Of a DNA stretch of 64,000 nt, positions 48,552 through 57,872 are shown one piece after another. The notes beneath the pieces are model-generated. The model was given only the letters and a program-made list of their open reading frames with translations, was not told the origin of the DNA and searched no databases. The stretch is from Pseudomonas fluorescens (lineage in GTDB: Bacteria > Pseudomonadota > Gammaproteobacteria > Pseudomonadales > Pseudomonadaceae): assembly GCF_902497875.1 (NCBI RefSeq), contig NZ_CABVHY010000025.1:42693-106692 (forward strand), written 5' to 3'. The number at the start of each line of letters is the position of its first letter. The stretch's first letter is position 1. The translations under genes and the position numbers were made by a program.

Positions 48552-51092
48552 ATGACCGCCATGACCGCACGTCTGGATCCTCCTGGGTTTGTGCCGCGCT
48601 TGCCCTCCCAGCATGTGTACCGTCCACGGTTGAGTAGTGCATTGCTGGCTTCGACAGCAAGGGTCAAGTTGCTCTGCGCGCCGGCCGGCAGTGGCAAAAG
48701 CGTGTTGCTCGGCGAATGCTTGTCGCAGGTTCCGGCGCAGTGCAAAGTCGGCTGGTTGCCGTTGGCGGGACAGCGGCAAACGAACGCGCAGTTCTGTGAG
48801 TTGTTGGCTCAGGTGCTGGGTCTGGTGTCGGCCGATGAGGCTTCCCTGCTCAATTATCTGAGTCGATTGCAGACCCCGACCTGGTTGTTTCTCGACGACT
48901 ATTGCCGCGTGCCTGCCGCGGAACTGGACTCGCTGCTCGATCGGCTGCTGGCCGTCAGCAGTCCGGCATTGACCTGGTGGCTGAGCGGGCGCAGGCGTGC
49001 GCAATGCAACTGGCCGCGCCTGCTGCTCGATGACGAGTTGTACGAGTGCAACGCGGCGGACCTGGCCTTCGACGAGGCTGAAATCGAGCAGGTGCAGCAG
49101 GTATCGCCGCACAACCCGGGCGCCCAAACGGCTACGCGGATTTCCCAGCTCACCGGCGGCTGGTGTGTCGGGGTGCGGATCGCCCTGTTGGACACCGCGG
49201 GCGGAAAATTCACCCGTTCGGGGACTCTGCTCGACTATCTGGAGCATGAACTGTTCAGTGGTTTGTCGCCGGAACTGGCCGAGGCCTGGCGGGTGTTGGC
49301 CCATCTGCCGCGTTTCAACGCGAGCCTGTGCGAGCATCTGTTCGGCGCAGGCGAGGGCGCCCAGTGGCTGCGTTCGTTGCACGAGTCGGGGTGTTTCATA
49401 GAAGCCTGGGACGCTTCGGCGGATTGGCTGCAAGTCTTTCCACCGTTGGCGCGGCGCATACGCGCCGAAGAATGGCCGGGCGGGCGTTCCTGGCACCGTC
49501 GCGCCTGCCAGTGGTTTGTTACCCAGGAGGATTGGCAGGCCGCCTTCGAGCAGGCTTTGCTGGCCCATGAATATGAAGTGGCGGTCAGTTTGCTGCAGCA
49601 CTTCAGCTTCGAGCACCTGTTCCAACAGCAGAACGTGGTGCTGCTGTTGCGTCTGCATGAGCAGCAAGGTGACGAACTGATGCTCGGTACTGCGCAACTG
49701 GTCGGGCTGATTACCGCCGCATTGCTCTTTGCCGGTCGCTTCGAACAGGCCGCCGCCTGCATCGATCAGATGGCGCGGTTCGCTCCACAGCCGTCTGCCA
49801 CCTTGCAGAGGCAGTTGGTGGCGCGTTGGCAGGCTCAGCAAGGATGGTTGTTGCATCTGCTGGGCCGACACGCGCCTGCGCGGGCGCATTTTCTCGAGGC
49901 CCTGACCGAGCTTCCCGCGTCGGCATGGACTGCGCGCTTGCTGTGTCTGTCCGGGTTGACCCAGCAAGCGTTGCTCAACGGCGGGCTGGATGTGGCGCAG
50001 GCGACCAATCGCGAAGCGCTGTGCCTGGCGCGCGCGCAAGGTTCGTTGTTGCTCGAGGGTTTGCTGGAGCTGGATCACGCGCAACTGCTCGAGCAGCGTG
50101 GAGCTGTGCAGAGGGCGGAAAGTCTGCTGGCCACTGTTTATGAGCTGCTCGGCGAACAAGTCACCTGCGCCACGCCATTGCTCGGACGGATTGCCTTGCG
50201 CCGTGGGCGCCTGGCGTTGCGCCAGGGGCAGGACGCACAAGCCGCGCAGTTCTTTCAGTCAGGGCTGCAAGCGTGTGTGCACAGCCAGGACAAGCTCGCC
50301 TTGTACGGCTTTCTCGGCCAAGCGCTGTTGGCGGGCAATCAACGTGACTATGCCCAGGCCTTTGTGCGATTGCGCGATGCCGAACGGCTGATGCAACAGC
50401 GGCAAATCCCGGACACGGTTTACCGTGGCGTATTGCTGCAAGTCAGCAGTCAATTCTGGTTGCAGCAAGGTCGTCCGGAGCTGGCCCATGAAGCCTTGAG
50501 CCGGGTACTGCGGCATTACCGTGGGCCGCACGCGCGTCAGGCGCCTCCGGCGACCCTGGAGTTGATTCCGCGGGTTGAATACCTGCTGATACTGGCCAAC
50601 GTCTATCGGCATCAGGCTGAATTCCCACTGCAGCAGCTCACGACTCTGCTAGAGGCCGCTCAACGTCAAGGCATGCTCGGTCTTGAGGCTGAATTACATT
50701 TAGCGCGGGGCGAAGTCGCTTATCTGTGCGGCGATCAGCGACTGGCCAGGCAGTGCATGGAGGCTGGGCTGAATCTGATCCGTCGCTGCAATCTGCAACA
50801 AGCCTTGTGCGAGCTGCGCTTGCGCCAGCCCAACGTGCTGCGTGACTTGGGGCTGGATGCGCAGGATTTCAACGCGGCGTCGCCGTCTGATGGCGAAAAT
50901 CCCCTTAGCCAGCGTGAGTTGGAAGTCCTCAAGTTGATTGCCTTGGGTAACTCCAATCAGCAGATTTCCGAGCAACTATTTATCTCATTACATACAGTAA
51001 AAACCCATGCTCGGCGGATTCACAGTAAGTTAGGTGTGGAGCGCCGGACGCAGGCAGTGGCGAAGGCCAAGTTGTCGGGGCTGATACGATAA
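48552..51092 (+). CDS. MalT-like LuxR-family regulator
   Basis: An 846-residue STAND-type activator. The N-terminal P-loop is LLCAPAGSGKSVLLGECL (about residues 38-55). A long helical TPR-like middle follows, and a C-terminal LuxR winged helix-turn-helix (LSQRELEVLKLIALGNSNQQ, ISEQLFISLHTVKTHARRIH) fills residues 782-846. Such regulators sense a ligand through the helical domain and act after ATP binding. In pseudomonads these often lie near DUF1302/DUF1329 genes, which makes that operon a candidate target. Confidence 0.9.
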   Translation: MTAMTARLDPPGFVPRLPSQHVYRPRLSSALLASTARVKLLCAPAGSGKSVLLGECLSQVPAQCKVGWLPLAGQRQTNAQFCELLAQVLGLVSADEASLLNYLSRLQTPTWLFLDDYCRVPAAELDSLLDRLLAVSSPALTWWLSGRRRAQCNWPRLLLDDELYECNAADLAFDEAEIEQVQQVSPHNPGAQTATRISQLTGGWCVGVRIALLDTAGGKFTRSGTLLDYLEHELFSGLSPELAEAWRVLAHLPRFNASLCEHLFGAGEGAQWLRSLHESGCFIEAWDASADWLQVFPPLARRIRAEEWPGGRSWHRRACQWFVTQEDWQAAFEQALLAHEYEVAVSLLQHFSFEHLFQQQNVVLLLRLHEQQGDELMLGTAQLVGLITAALLFAGRFEQAAACIDQMARFAPQPSATLQRQLVARWQAQQGWLLHLLGRHAPARAHFLEALTELPASAWTARLLCLSGLTQQALLNGGLDVAQATNREALCLARAQGSLLLEGLLELDHAQLLEQRGAVQRAESLLATVYELLGEQVTCATPLLGRIALRRGRLALRQGQDAQAAQFFQSGLQACVHSQDKLALYGFLGQALLAGNQRDYAQAFVRLRDAERLMQQRQIPDTVYRGVLLQVSSQFWLQQGRPELAHEALSRVLRHYRGPHARQAPPATLELIPRVEYLLILANVYRHQAEFPLQQLTTLLEAAQRQGMLGLEAELHLARGEVAYLCGDQRLARQCMEAGLNLIRRCNLQQALCELRLRQPNVLRDLGLDAQDFNAASPSDGENPLSQRELEVLKLIALGNSNQQISEQLFISLHTVKTHARRIHSKLGVERRTQAVAKAKLSGLIR

Positions 51093-51330
51093 TTGAAGTA
51101 TTAATTTTAACGGGCTGGTGTGGGAAGTCTGCAGTGCTGATGCTCGGAAGCTACCATGCTGTAGCGGTGGGAAGTTTTTCGCCTGGCTGAATGAGTCAGG
51201 ATTTTACGAATGCTCACATTTTAGGATGTGCATGTTTTTGGTGTTTTCGCTATATATGTAATCGCAGCCACAAAAATATCAATGTTGATGTCTGATGGGT
51301 TGTTCGACTATATTAACAAGGAGAGTTACG

Positions 51331-51663
51331 ATGGACATGGAAGTAAAAAAAGAAGCATTGACGCTCGATCTGGTGCGTGCGAAGTTGAACTCAAGGCTTG
51401 CTAGCCGCGGGATTGATGTGGATAAAATGTTTATCACGCGTTCAGTCATTAATGACCAGGGCACACCGGTGGCAGAGTATTCTGAATCGCTCGCGAGTGG
51501 TTTCTATTTGCAGTTGCAGGACAACCAGGTTCCGGTATTTGGCTCACAGTTTAAACTGTACTCGGCACGTTACACAGTGGATGAGAGTTATCTCTTCTCT
51601 GACGTCACTCTTGAGGAGCTTAACCAGTATGGGATCGAAATAGCGCCCACGTTCCTTGACTAA
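51331..51663 (+). CDS. Small hypothetical protein
   Basis: A 110-residue soluble protein (MDMEVKKEALTLDLVRAKLN ... EELNQYGIEIAPTFLD) with AAGGAG about 9 bases upstream of the ATG. Composition is AT-richer than the neighbours. No family is recognised. A hairpin terminator follows. Confidence 0.72.
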   Translation: MDMEVKKEALTLDLVRAKLNSRLASRGIDVDKMFITRSVINDQGTPVAEYSESLASGFYLQLQDNQVPVFGSQFKLYSARYTVDESYLFSDVTLEELNQYGIEIAPTFLD

Positions 51664-51684
51664 AAAATTGGCCGAGTAAAGCAT

Positions 51685-51718
51685 ACGGTTTTGTCAAATT
51701 GAACGTGTACAAAACCGT
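51685..51718. terminator. Bidirectional terminator
   Basis: Perfect 10-base stem ACGGTTTTGT / ACAAAACCGT between converging genes, followed by a T-rich stretch in both directions. Confidence 0.75.
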
Positions 51719-51730
51719 TTGTTGTTTGCG

Positions 51731-52528
51731 TCAACTAGTTGGCTGATACCCCATCCGCCAACTCACTGCCCGGGTCGCCGCCAACAAGCGCTGTGCCGCC
51801 GGGCCATTTTCATCGGCATGGAACATTGAAGTCGGGCCAACTATCGTGAGCACCGCCGCCACGTTCCCAACCGCGTTGAACACCGGTGCCGACAAGGCGT
51901 CTACACCCGGCATCAGCAAGCCATGGACGTGATGCAGACCTCGGGCACGAATCTGTTCGCATACCTTCGCGTAAGCCTGGTCATCGGCCAATAGATGGTT
52001 ATCGCTCGCCTTCAACTCCTGTTCACGCAACTCGACGGTTTCGCGGTTCGGCAGGAAAGCGCTGAACACCAAGCCGGTCGATGAGCTGAGCAATGGCAGC
52101 ACCGATCCCAACTGAGTGACCACCGTCACCGCTCGCACAGCCGGCTCGATATGCACCACGGTCGCGCCCTGGTTACCCCATACGGCGAGGAAGCAGGTTT
52201 CGTTCAGCTCGTCGCGCAGCTCCGCCAACGGCAGGGCGGCGACCTTCAGCACGTCCATACTGGCCAAAGCGGCTAACCCCACACGCAAGGCTTCACGACC
52301 CAGGCCATAGTGGTTGGTGGCGGCATTTTGCTCGGCAAAACCACTGGCGATCAGCGCCTGCAAATAGCGGTGAACCTTGCTTGCCGGCATCTGCACGTGT
52401 TCAGCCAGGCGTGACAAAGAAGTCGAGGGTGACAGTTGCGCCAAGGCCTTGAGGATGTCGGTGCCGACCTCGGCCGAGCGGACTTTCTGTTTACCGTTGC
52501 TGTCGCTGGTGCTGCGCGGCTTTTCCAT
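51731..52528 (-). CDS. hmgR: HmgR-like IclR-family regulator of homogentisate catabolism
   Basis: A 265-residue IclR protein. The winged helix is near residues 22-75 (DILKALAQLSPSTSLSRLAE ... ASKVHRYLQALIASGF), followed by the ligand-binding GAF-like domain (FLAVWGNQGATVVHIEPAVR). It is divergent from hmgA-fahA-maiA. In P. putida HmgR represses these genes and responds to homogentisate. Confidence 0.9.
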   Translation of the reverse strand: MEKPRSTSDSNGKQKVRSAEVGTDILKALAQLSPSTSLSRLAEHVQMPASKVHRYLQALIASGFAEQNAATNHYGLGREALRVGLAALASMDVLKVAALPLAELRDELNETCFLAVWGNQGATVVHIEPAVRAVTVVTQLGSVLPLLSSSTGLVFSAFLPNRETVELREQELKASDNHLLADDQAYAKVCEQIRARGLHHVHGLLMPGVDALSAPVFNAVGNVAAVLTIVGPTSMFHADENGPAAQRLLAATRAVSWRMGYQPTS

Positions 52529-52589
52529 GGAGGCGGTGTGATCCCGAGACGAATGGGCGTCTTTATAACTTGACGGTCAATCCCAATCA

Positions 52590-52616
52590 AATTACGTTAT
52601 GCGTAATTGGATTACG
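52590..52616. promoter_or_regulatory. Probable HmgR operator
   Basis: AATTACG-TTATG-CGTAATT is a perfect 7-base inverted repeat (52590-52608), followed by a further direct half-site ATTACG (52611-52616). It lies in the hmgR-hmgA intergenic region, 62 bases before the regulator start and 84 before the hmgA start. Confidence 0.6.
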
Positions 52617-52691
52617 ATAAAAATAATGCAGCGCGCCGAGGCTTCTTGTCGGAGATGCGGCTCACTGCTCACTCCATTTTCAGGAGGCTCC

Positions 52692-53996
52692 ATGACCCTC
52701 GATTCCTCGACGCCAGCGCTGGCTTATCAGTCAGGCTTCGGTAATGAATTCAGCAGTGAAGCGCTGCCCGGCGCATTGCCCGTCGGCCAGAACTCGCCGC
52801 AAAAGGCGCCGTACGGTCTCTATACCGAACTGTTCTCCGGCACCGCCTTTACCATGGTCCGCAGCGAGGCGCGGCGGACCTGGATGTACCGCATACAGCC
52901 ATCGGCCAACCACCCGGCCTTTGTGAAGCTCGATCGGCAGCTGGCCGGTGGCCCGCTGGGCGAGGTGACGCCTAATCGCCTGCGCTGGAACCCACTGGAT
53001 ATGCCTTGCGAGCCGACCGATTTCATCGACGGTCTGGTGAGCATGGCCGCCAACTCGGCGGCGCAAAAACCGGCCGGAATCAGCATCTATAACTACCGCG
53101 CCAACCGCTCCATGGAGCGAGTGTTCTTCAATGCCGACGGGGAGTTGCTGCTGGTGCCGGAACAGGGCCGTCTGCGCCTCGTCACTGAACTGGGCGTGCT
53201 GGAACTGGAGCCGCTGGAAATCGCTGTATTGCCTCGCGGTCTGAAATTTCGCGTCGAGTTGCTCGATGCCCAGGCTCGCGGCTACATCGCCGAGAACCAT
53301 GGCGCGCCGCTGCGCCTGCCGGACCTGGGGCCGATTGGCAGCAATGGTCTGGCCAATCCGAGGGATTTCCTGACCCCGGTCGCGCATTACGAAGACCTGA
53401 AACAGCCGACCACCCTGGTGCAAAAGTTCCTCGGCGAACTCTGGGGTTGCGAGCTCGATCATTCGCCGCTGAACGTGGTCGCCTGGCACGGCAACAATGT
53501 GCCCTACAAATATGACCTGCGGCGTTTCAACACCATCGGCACGGTCAGTTTCGACCATCCCGATCCGTCGATCTTCACCGTCCTGACGTCGCCCACCAGC
53601 GTCCACGGCCTGGCTAACCTCGACTTCGTGATCTTCCCGCCACGCTGGATGGTGGCCGAGAACACCTTCCGTCCACCCTGGTTCCACCGCAATTTGATGA
53701 ATGAGTTCATGGGTTTGATCCAGGGTAGCTACGACGCCAAGGCCGAAGGTTTCCTGCCGGGCGGCGCGTCCTTGCACAGCTGCATGAGCGCCCACGGACC
53801 GGATGGCGAAACCTGCACCAAGGCGATTGCCGCCGAGCTTTCACCGAGCAAGATCGACAACACCATGGCCTTCATGTTCGAGACCAGCCAAGTGCTGCGC
53901 CCGAGCCGTTTCGCCCTCGACTGCCCGCAGTTGCAGAATAACTATGATGCTTGCTGGGCCTCGTTGCCCGCTACTTTCAATCCGAACCGGAGATAA
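52692..53996 (+). CDS. hmgA: Homogentisate 1,2-dioxygenase
   Basis: A 434-residue iron(II) enzyme that opens the ring of homogentisate to maleylacetoacetate. N-terminus LAYQSGFGNEFSSEALPGAL, iron-site segments FPPRWMVAENTFRPPWFHRN and the His-containing SLHSCMSAHGPDGE are present. The ATG at 52692 follows AGGAGG. The frame continues upstream to 52599 without a ribosome-binding site. Confidence 0.97.
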   Translation: MTLDSSTPALAYQSGFGNEFSSEALPGALPVGQNSPQKAPYGLYTELFSGTAFTMVRSEARRTWMYRIQPSANHPAFVKLDRQLAGGPLGEVTPNRLRWNPLDMPCEPTDFIDGLVSMAANSAAQKPAGISIYNYRANRSMERVFFNADGELLLVPEQGRLRLVTELGVLELEPLEIAVLPRGLKFRVELLDAQARGYIAENHGAPLRLPDLGPIGSNGLANPRDFLTPVAHYEDLKQPTTLVQKFLGELWGCELDHSPLNVVAWHGNNVPYKYDLRRFNTIGTVSFDHPDPSIFTVLTSPTSVHGLANLDFVIFPPRWMVAENTFRPPWFHRNLMNEFMGLIQGSYDAKAEGFLPGGASLHSCMSAHGPDGETCTKAIAAELSPSKIDNTMAFMFETSQVLRPSRFALDCPQLQNNYDACWASLPATFNPNRR

Positions 53997-53999
53997 CCG

Positions 54000-55304
54000 A
54001 TGAATCAGCCAACCATTACTCGTAGCTGGGTTGCCTCCGCCAACGGCCACGCCGACTTCCCGCTGCAGAACCTGCCGCTGGGTGTATTCAGCATCAAGGG
54101 CGGCGCACCGCGCAGCGGCGTGGCTATCGGTGAGCATATCTTCGACCTGGAAGCTGCGCTGGATGCCGGTCTGTTTGACGGTGCCGCGCGCACGGCGGTC
54201 GAAGCCACCCGCGGCGGCCAACTGAATGCCTTCTTCGATCTGGGCCGCAGTGCCCGGGTCGCATTGCGCGAACGTCTGCTGGAGCTGTTCGCCGAAGGCA
54301 GTACCCTGCACGGCAAGATCGAAGCCCAAGGCGCGAAGTTGCTGCCACTGGCGGTGAGCTGCGAAATGCACCTGCCGGCGAAGATCAACGACTACACCGA
54401 CTTTTACGTCGGCATCGAGCACGCGCAAAACGTCGGCAAGCTGTTTCGTCCCGACAACCCGCTGCTACCGAACTACAAATACGTACCGATCGGCTACCAC
54501 GGCCGCGCTTCGACCATTCGTCCGTCGGGCACTGACGTGCGTCGGCCCAAAGGCCAGACCCTGCCGGCCGGCCAGGCCGAGCCGACCTTCGGCCCCTGCG
54601 CGCGCCTGGACTATGAGCTGGAACTGGGTATCTGGATCGGTCAGGGCAATGACATGGGCGACTCGATCGCCATTGGTGATGCCGCCGAACACATTGCCGG
54701 TTTTTGCTTGCTCAACGACTGGTCGGCGCGGGATATCCAGGCCTGGGAATATCAGCCGCTGGGGCCGTTCCTGTCGAAAAGCTTCATCACCAGCATCTCG
54801 CCGTGGGTAGTGACCGCCGAAGCGCTGGAGCCGTTCCGCCGTGCCCAGCCGGCTCGTCCGGAAGGCGATCCACAGCCGTTGCCGTACCTGTTCGATAAAC
54901 GCGACCAGGCTGGCGGTGCCTTCGATATTGAACTGGAAGTGCTGCTGCTGACCGAGTCGATGCGCGAGCAGAACCTGCCGGCTCACCGTCTGACCTTGAG
55001 CAACACCAAACACATGTACTGGACCGTGGCGCAGATGGTAGCGCACCACAGCGTCAATGGCTGTCAGTTGCAAGCCGGCGATCTGTTTGGTTCGGGCACC
55101 CTGTCGGGGCCTGAGAATGGTCAGTTCGGCAGCCTGCTGGAAATCACCGAGGGCGGCAAAAAGCCGATCGAATTGGCCTCCGGCGAAGTGCGCAAATTCC
55201 TCGAAGACGGTGACGAAATCATCCTGCGTGCGCGCTGCAGCGCCGAGGGTGTTGCGTCCATCGGTTTCGGCGAATGCCGCGGCAAAATTCTCCCGGCCCG
55301 TTAA
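54000..55304 (+). CDS. fahA: Fumarylacetoacetase
   Basis: A 434-residue hydrolase that splits fumarylacetoacetate to fumarate and acetoacetate. Metal and catalytic motifs are INDYTDFYVGIEHAQNVGKL, YHGRASTIRPSGTDVRRPKG, LDYELELGIWIG and CLLNDWSARDIQAWEYQPLG. It starts 3 bases after hmgA. Confidence 0.97.
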   Translation: MNQPTITRSWVASANGHADFPLQNLPLGVFSIKGGAPRSGVAIGEHIFDLEAALDAGLFDGAARTAVEATRGGQLNAFFDLGRSARVALRERLLELFAEGSTLHGKIEAQGAKLLPLAVSCEMHLPAKINDYTDFYVGIEHAQNVGKLFRPDNPLLPNYKYVPIGYHGRASTIRPSGTDVRRPKGQTLPAGQAEPTFGPCARLDYELELGIWIGQGNDMGDSIAIGDAAEHIAGFCLLNDWSARDIQAWEYQPLGPFLSKSFITSISPWVVTAEALEPFRRAQPARPEGDPQPLPYLFDKRDQAGGAFDIELEVLLLTESMREQNLPAHRLTLSNTKHMYWTVAQMVAHHSVNGCQLQAGDLFGSGTLSGPENGQFGSLLEITEGGKKPIELASGEVRKFLEDGDEIILRARCSAEGVASIGFGECRGKILPAR

Positions 55305-55316
55305 GAGGTTCGAGCC

Positions 55317-55952
55317 ATGGAACTCTATACCTACTACCGCTCGACTTCGTCCTATCGGGTGCGTATCGCGCTGGCGCTCAAGGGCCTGGATTACCAGGCG
55401 CTGCCGATCAACCTGATCGCCCCCCAGGGCGGCGAACATCGGCAGTCGACGTACCTTGGCATCAATCCCCAGGGCCGTGTGCCGGCCTTGCGCACCGATG
55501 AAGGCGAGTTGCTGATCCAGTCACCGGCGATCATCGAGTACCTCGAAGAGCGTTATCCGCAGCTGCCGTTGCTGTCCAAAGACCTGACCACTCGCGCTCA
55601 CGAGCGTGGGGTGGCGGGGTTGATCGGCTGCGACATTCATCCGCTGCACAATGTCAGCGTGCTCAACCTGCTGCGCCAATGGGGCCATGATGAAGTCCAG
55701 GTGGTGCAGTGGATCAGCCACTGGATCACCCAGGGGTTGGCGGCGGTCGAACACTTGATCGGCAACCAGGGTTATTGCTTCGGCGATGAGCCGGGACTGG
55801 CGGATGTCTACCTGATCCCGCAGTTGTATGCGGCCGAACGGTTCAACATCTCCCTTGAGAGTTACCCACGGATTCGCCGGGTGGCCGGGTTGGCGGCCCA
55901 GCATCCGGCGTTTCTCAAGGCGCATCCGGCACAGCAACCGGATACCCCCTGA
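55317..55952 (+). CDS. maiA: Maleylacetoacetate isomerase
   Basis: A 211-residue zeta-class glutathione transferase with the SSxSxRVRIAL motif (STSSYRVRIALALKGLDYQA) at the N-terminus. It isomerises maleylacetoacetate to fumarylacetoacetate with glutathione. It is third in hmgA-fahA-maiA. Confidence 0.95.
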   Translation: MELYTYYRSTSSYRVRIALALKGLDYQALPINLIAPQGGEHRQSTYLGINPQGRVPALRTDEGELLIQSPAIIEYLEERYPQLPLLSKDLTTRAHERGVAGLIGCDIHPLHNVSVLNLLRQWGHDEVQVVQWISHWITQGLAAVEHLIGNQGYCFGDEPGLADVYLIPQLYAAERFNISLESYPRIRRVAGLAAQHPAFLKAHPAQQPDTP

Positions 55953-55999
55953 AAGCTTTGCGGGCAAGTCCCAATGCCGTTTACAGGTATGAAATAAGA

Positions 56000-56824
56000 T
56001 CAGGAGGCGCTGCCCCGAATCAGGCGCAGCCCCCATCCGGTAGGAATGGAGCCGTCTTCCAGTTTCAGATGTTCGATAGAAGTTTTGAAACGTCCCTTCA
56101 ACCGGGCTTGTGCTGCGGACGTTAGCCGATCCACATCGTAGGTATCATTCAGTGATGCCCAAAGCTCGTCGAATTGCGGATGCCACTCGACATCCATATC
56201 TTCAAACTCAACGCAGGTAAAATCTGCACTCAGTAACTCGATCCATCCCTCCCGGGTACGGGTGCGTGGATCGCCCATTGGCAAATGCGCCAGCGCATCT
56301 TGCTGGGCGATAGCCCGAAAAGCATCCAGATACAACGTACCGACCTCTCCCAACAAGAAACCTCGTCCAACGATCACTGCCAGCTTCCCGTCATCGCGCA
56401 GAACACGGCGGATCTCAATCAGGACTTGTTCCAGGTCGTCCATCAGCATCAGGGCCAGATGCGAGAGAACAAAATCAATACTGCCCGTCGCCGTCGACAG
56501 TGCCTGGGCTCGTTCTTTCAGCAGGAGCACATGGTCAGGCAGCATCGAGCGCGCTACGTCCAGTTCGGCCTGGCTCATGTCCACGCCGATCAATCGCAAT
56601 GCCGGTTGTTGCCGGTTGGCCAGCAATGCCAGCAAGTGTCCGTCCCCACAGGCTAGGTCCAGCACCGTCAGTGTTGGCCTGGAAGTGGGGATAACCGATG
56701 CCAGAATTGTGTATGAAGAAACTTGATTCGAGGTGCTCAGATGGGCAAATGCGGCGCTGGTAGTCCCAGGCCGGCGCTGGTGAAAATCCTGAAGAAATTG
56801 TTCAGCGGGGGAAAGAACATTCAT
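56000..56824 (-). CDS. Class I SAM-dependent methyltransferase
   Basis: A 274-residue methyltransferase. The SAM-binding motif is TVLDLACGDGHLLALLANRQ, the acidic loop LIGVDMSQAELDVA, and post-I DFVLSHLALMLMDDL. Three possible starts are in frame (56893, 56839, 56824). The last, MNVLSPAEQFLQDFHQRRPG, has the best upstream GGATGAA and gives a compact protein. If 56893 is used it overlaps the SirB1-like gene by 4 bases. The substrate is unknown. Confidence 0.8.
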   Translation of the reverse strand: MNVLSPAEQFLQDFHQRRPGTTSAAFAHLSTSNQVSSYTILASVIPTSRPTLTVLDLACGDGHLLALLANRQQPALRLIGVDMSQAELDVARSMLPDHVLLLKERAQALSTATGSIDFVLSHLALMLMDDLEQVLIEIRRVLRDDGKLAVIVGRGFLLGEVGTLYLDAFRAIAQQDALAHLPMGDPRTRTREGWIELLSADFTCVEFEDMDVEWHPQFDELWASLNDTYDVDRLTSAAQARLKGRFKTSIEHLKLEDGSIPTGWGLRLIRGSAS

Positions 56825-56889
56825 GTCAGCTTCATCCATGAGGTGGACAAGCAGTGTACGGAAAAGCGCGAAGGGCGAGGAAACGGAGC

Positions 56890-57693
56890 TCAATGCACAA
56901 TCGAATTCGGCGGCAAATGCCCCAGCCGCTCGGTCAGCCGTAACCGCTGGATAGGGTCTTCGCTGAGCAGCAACGCGTGCTCCAGGTCGAAGCGTTCGGC
57001 GTTCGGGCAGTCGAGGCGCTGGTAGAGGCTGGCGCGGGCCAGGTAGTCGGAGGCGCTGGCGTTGCCCAGTTCCAGCACGCGCTCGGCGTCGATCAACGCA
57101 CCGAGGTTGTCGTCGTTGGCCAGGTGCAGTTGACGCAAGTTGCGCGACAGGCGCTGCAGCATTTGAACCGGCTCGGCGGTGAGCAAATGCTCGGCACTGA
57201 GCTTCATGTTCTGGCCATACTGGCGTTGCAGCAGATCGCGGCAGTCATTGGGGTACAAGCGCCGCCCGCCACAAGGGTCGAGCAAATGATCGGCACCCGG
57301 CACACGCAGCAGAAAATGCCCAGGGAAGTTAACCCCCACCAACGGGATTTCCAGGCGCCTGGCCAACTCCAGGGCGATCAACCCCAGCGCCAGTGGCTGT
57401 CCGCGTTTGCGTTCCAGTACTTTATTGACCAATGCGGCCTGGGGTCGTAGCGGGGTGGCGTCATCCTGGGCGAACCTCAGGTCATTCATCCGGCGCAACA
57501 AGGGCTGCCCGAGTTCGCTCACCGGCAGCAGGGGTAAACCGCAGCTGACCCGTTGTACCAGGTCTTTGAAGTTGTGCAGCAACGCCTCTGGCTCTACCGC
57601 CGGATCATGCTCGACAGCGATCCACACCGCCGCTTCAAAGAGCGCTGGCGGAGAGCGTTGCAGACAGTCGAAAAAAGCCTCGCGCGGGGTCAT
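56890..57693 (-). CDS. SirB1-family transglutaminase-like/TPR protein
   Basis: A 267-residue protein with the SirB1 N-terminal domain (PALVNKVLERKRGQPLALGL-type segment: AALVNKVLERKRGQPLAL, then VGVNFPGHFLLRV and LLDPCGGRRLY) and a C-terminal TPR-like region (LARASLYQRLDCPNAERFDL). The Cys-His-Asp set of the transglutaminase fold is not obvious, as in most family members. The role is unknown. Confidence 0.87.
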   Translation of the reverse strand: MTPREAFFDCLQRSPPALFEAAVWIAVEHDPAVEPEALLHNFKDLVQRVSCGLPLLPVSELGQPLLRRMNDLRFAQDDATPLRPQAALVNKVLERKRGQPLALGLIALELARRLEIPLVGVNFPGHFLLRVPGADHLLDPCGGRRLYPNDCRDLLQRQYGQNMKLSAEHLLTAEPVQMLQRLSRNLRQLHLANDDNLGALIDAERVLELGNASASDYLARASLYQRLDCPNAERFDLEHALLLSEDPIQRLRLTERLGHLPPNSIVH

Positions 57694-57872
57694 CGAAATC
57701 TCCGGTCAATGCCTCGTTTTAGCCCCGTCGCCGGCTTTCGTCCAGTGCTGTACACAACAGGTTGCAGGTTATGTCCTAAAGCTTGAAATCCGCTGCGGCT
57801 TATTCCTGTGCGTTTCTGCAATCTTTCGCCACAAGCCTATACTGGCGACTGGAAGCTTGATTCGGGAGCCCG

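Noticed and set aside
48513..50240. 575-codon minus-strand frame opposite the LuxR regulator
   Set aside because: It is Gln/Arg-rich and antisense to a clear P-loop/HTH regulator.
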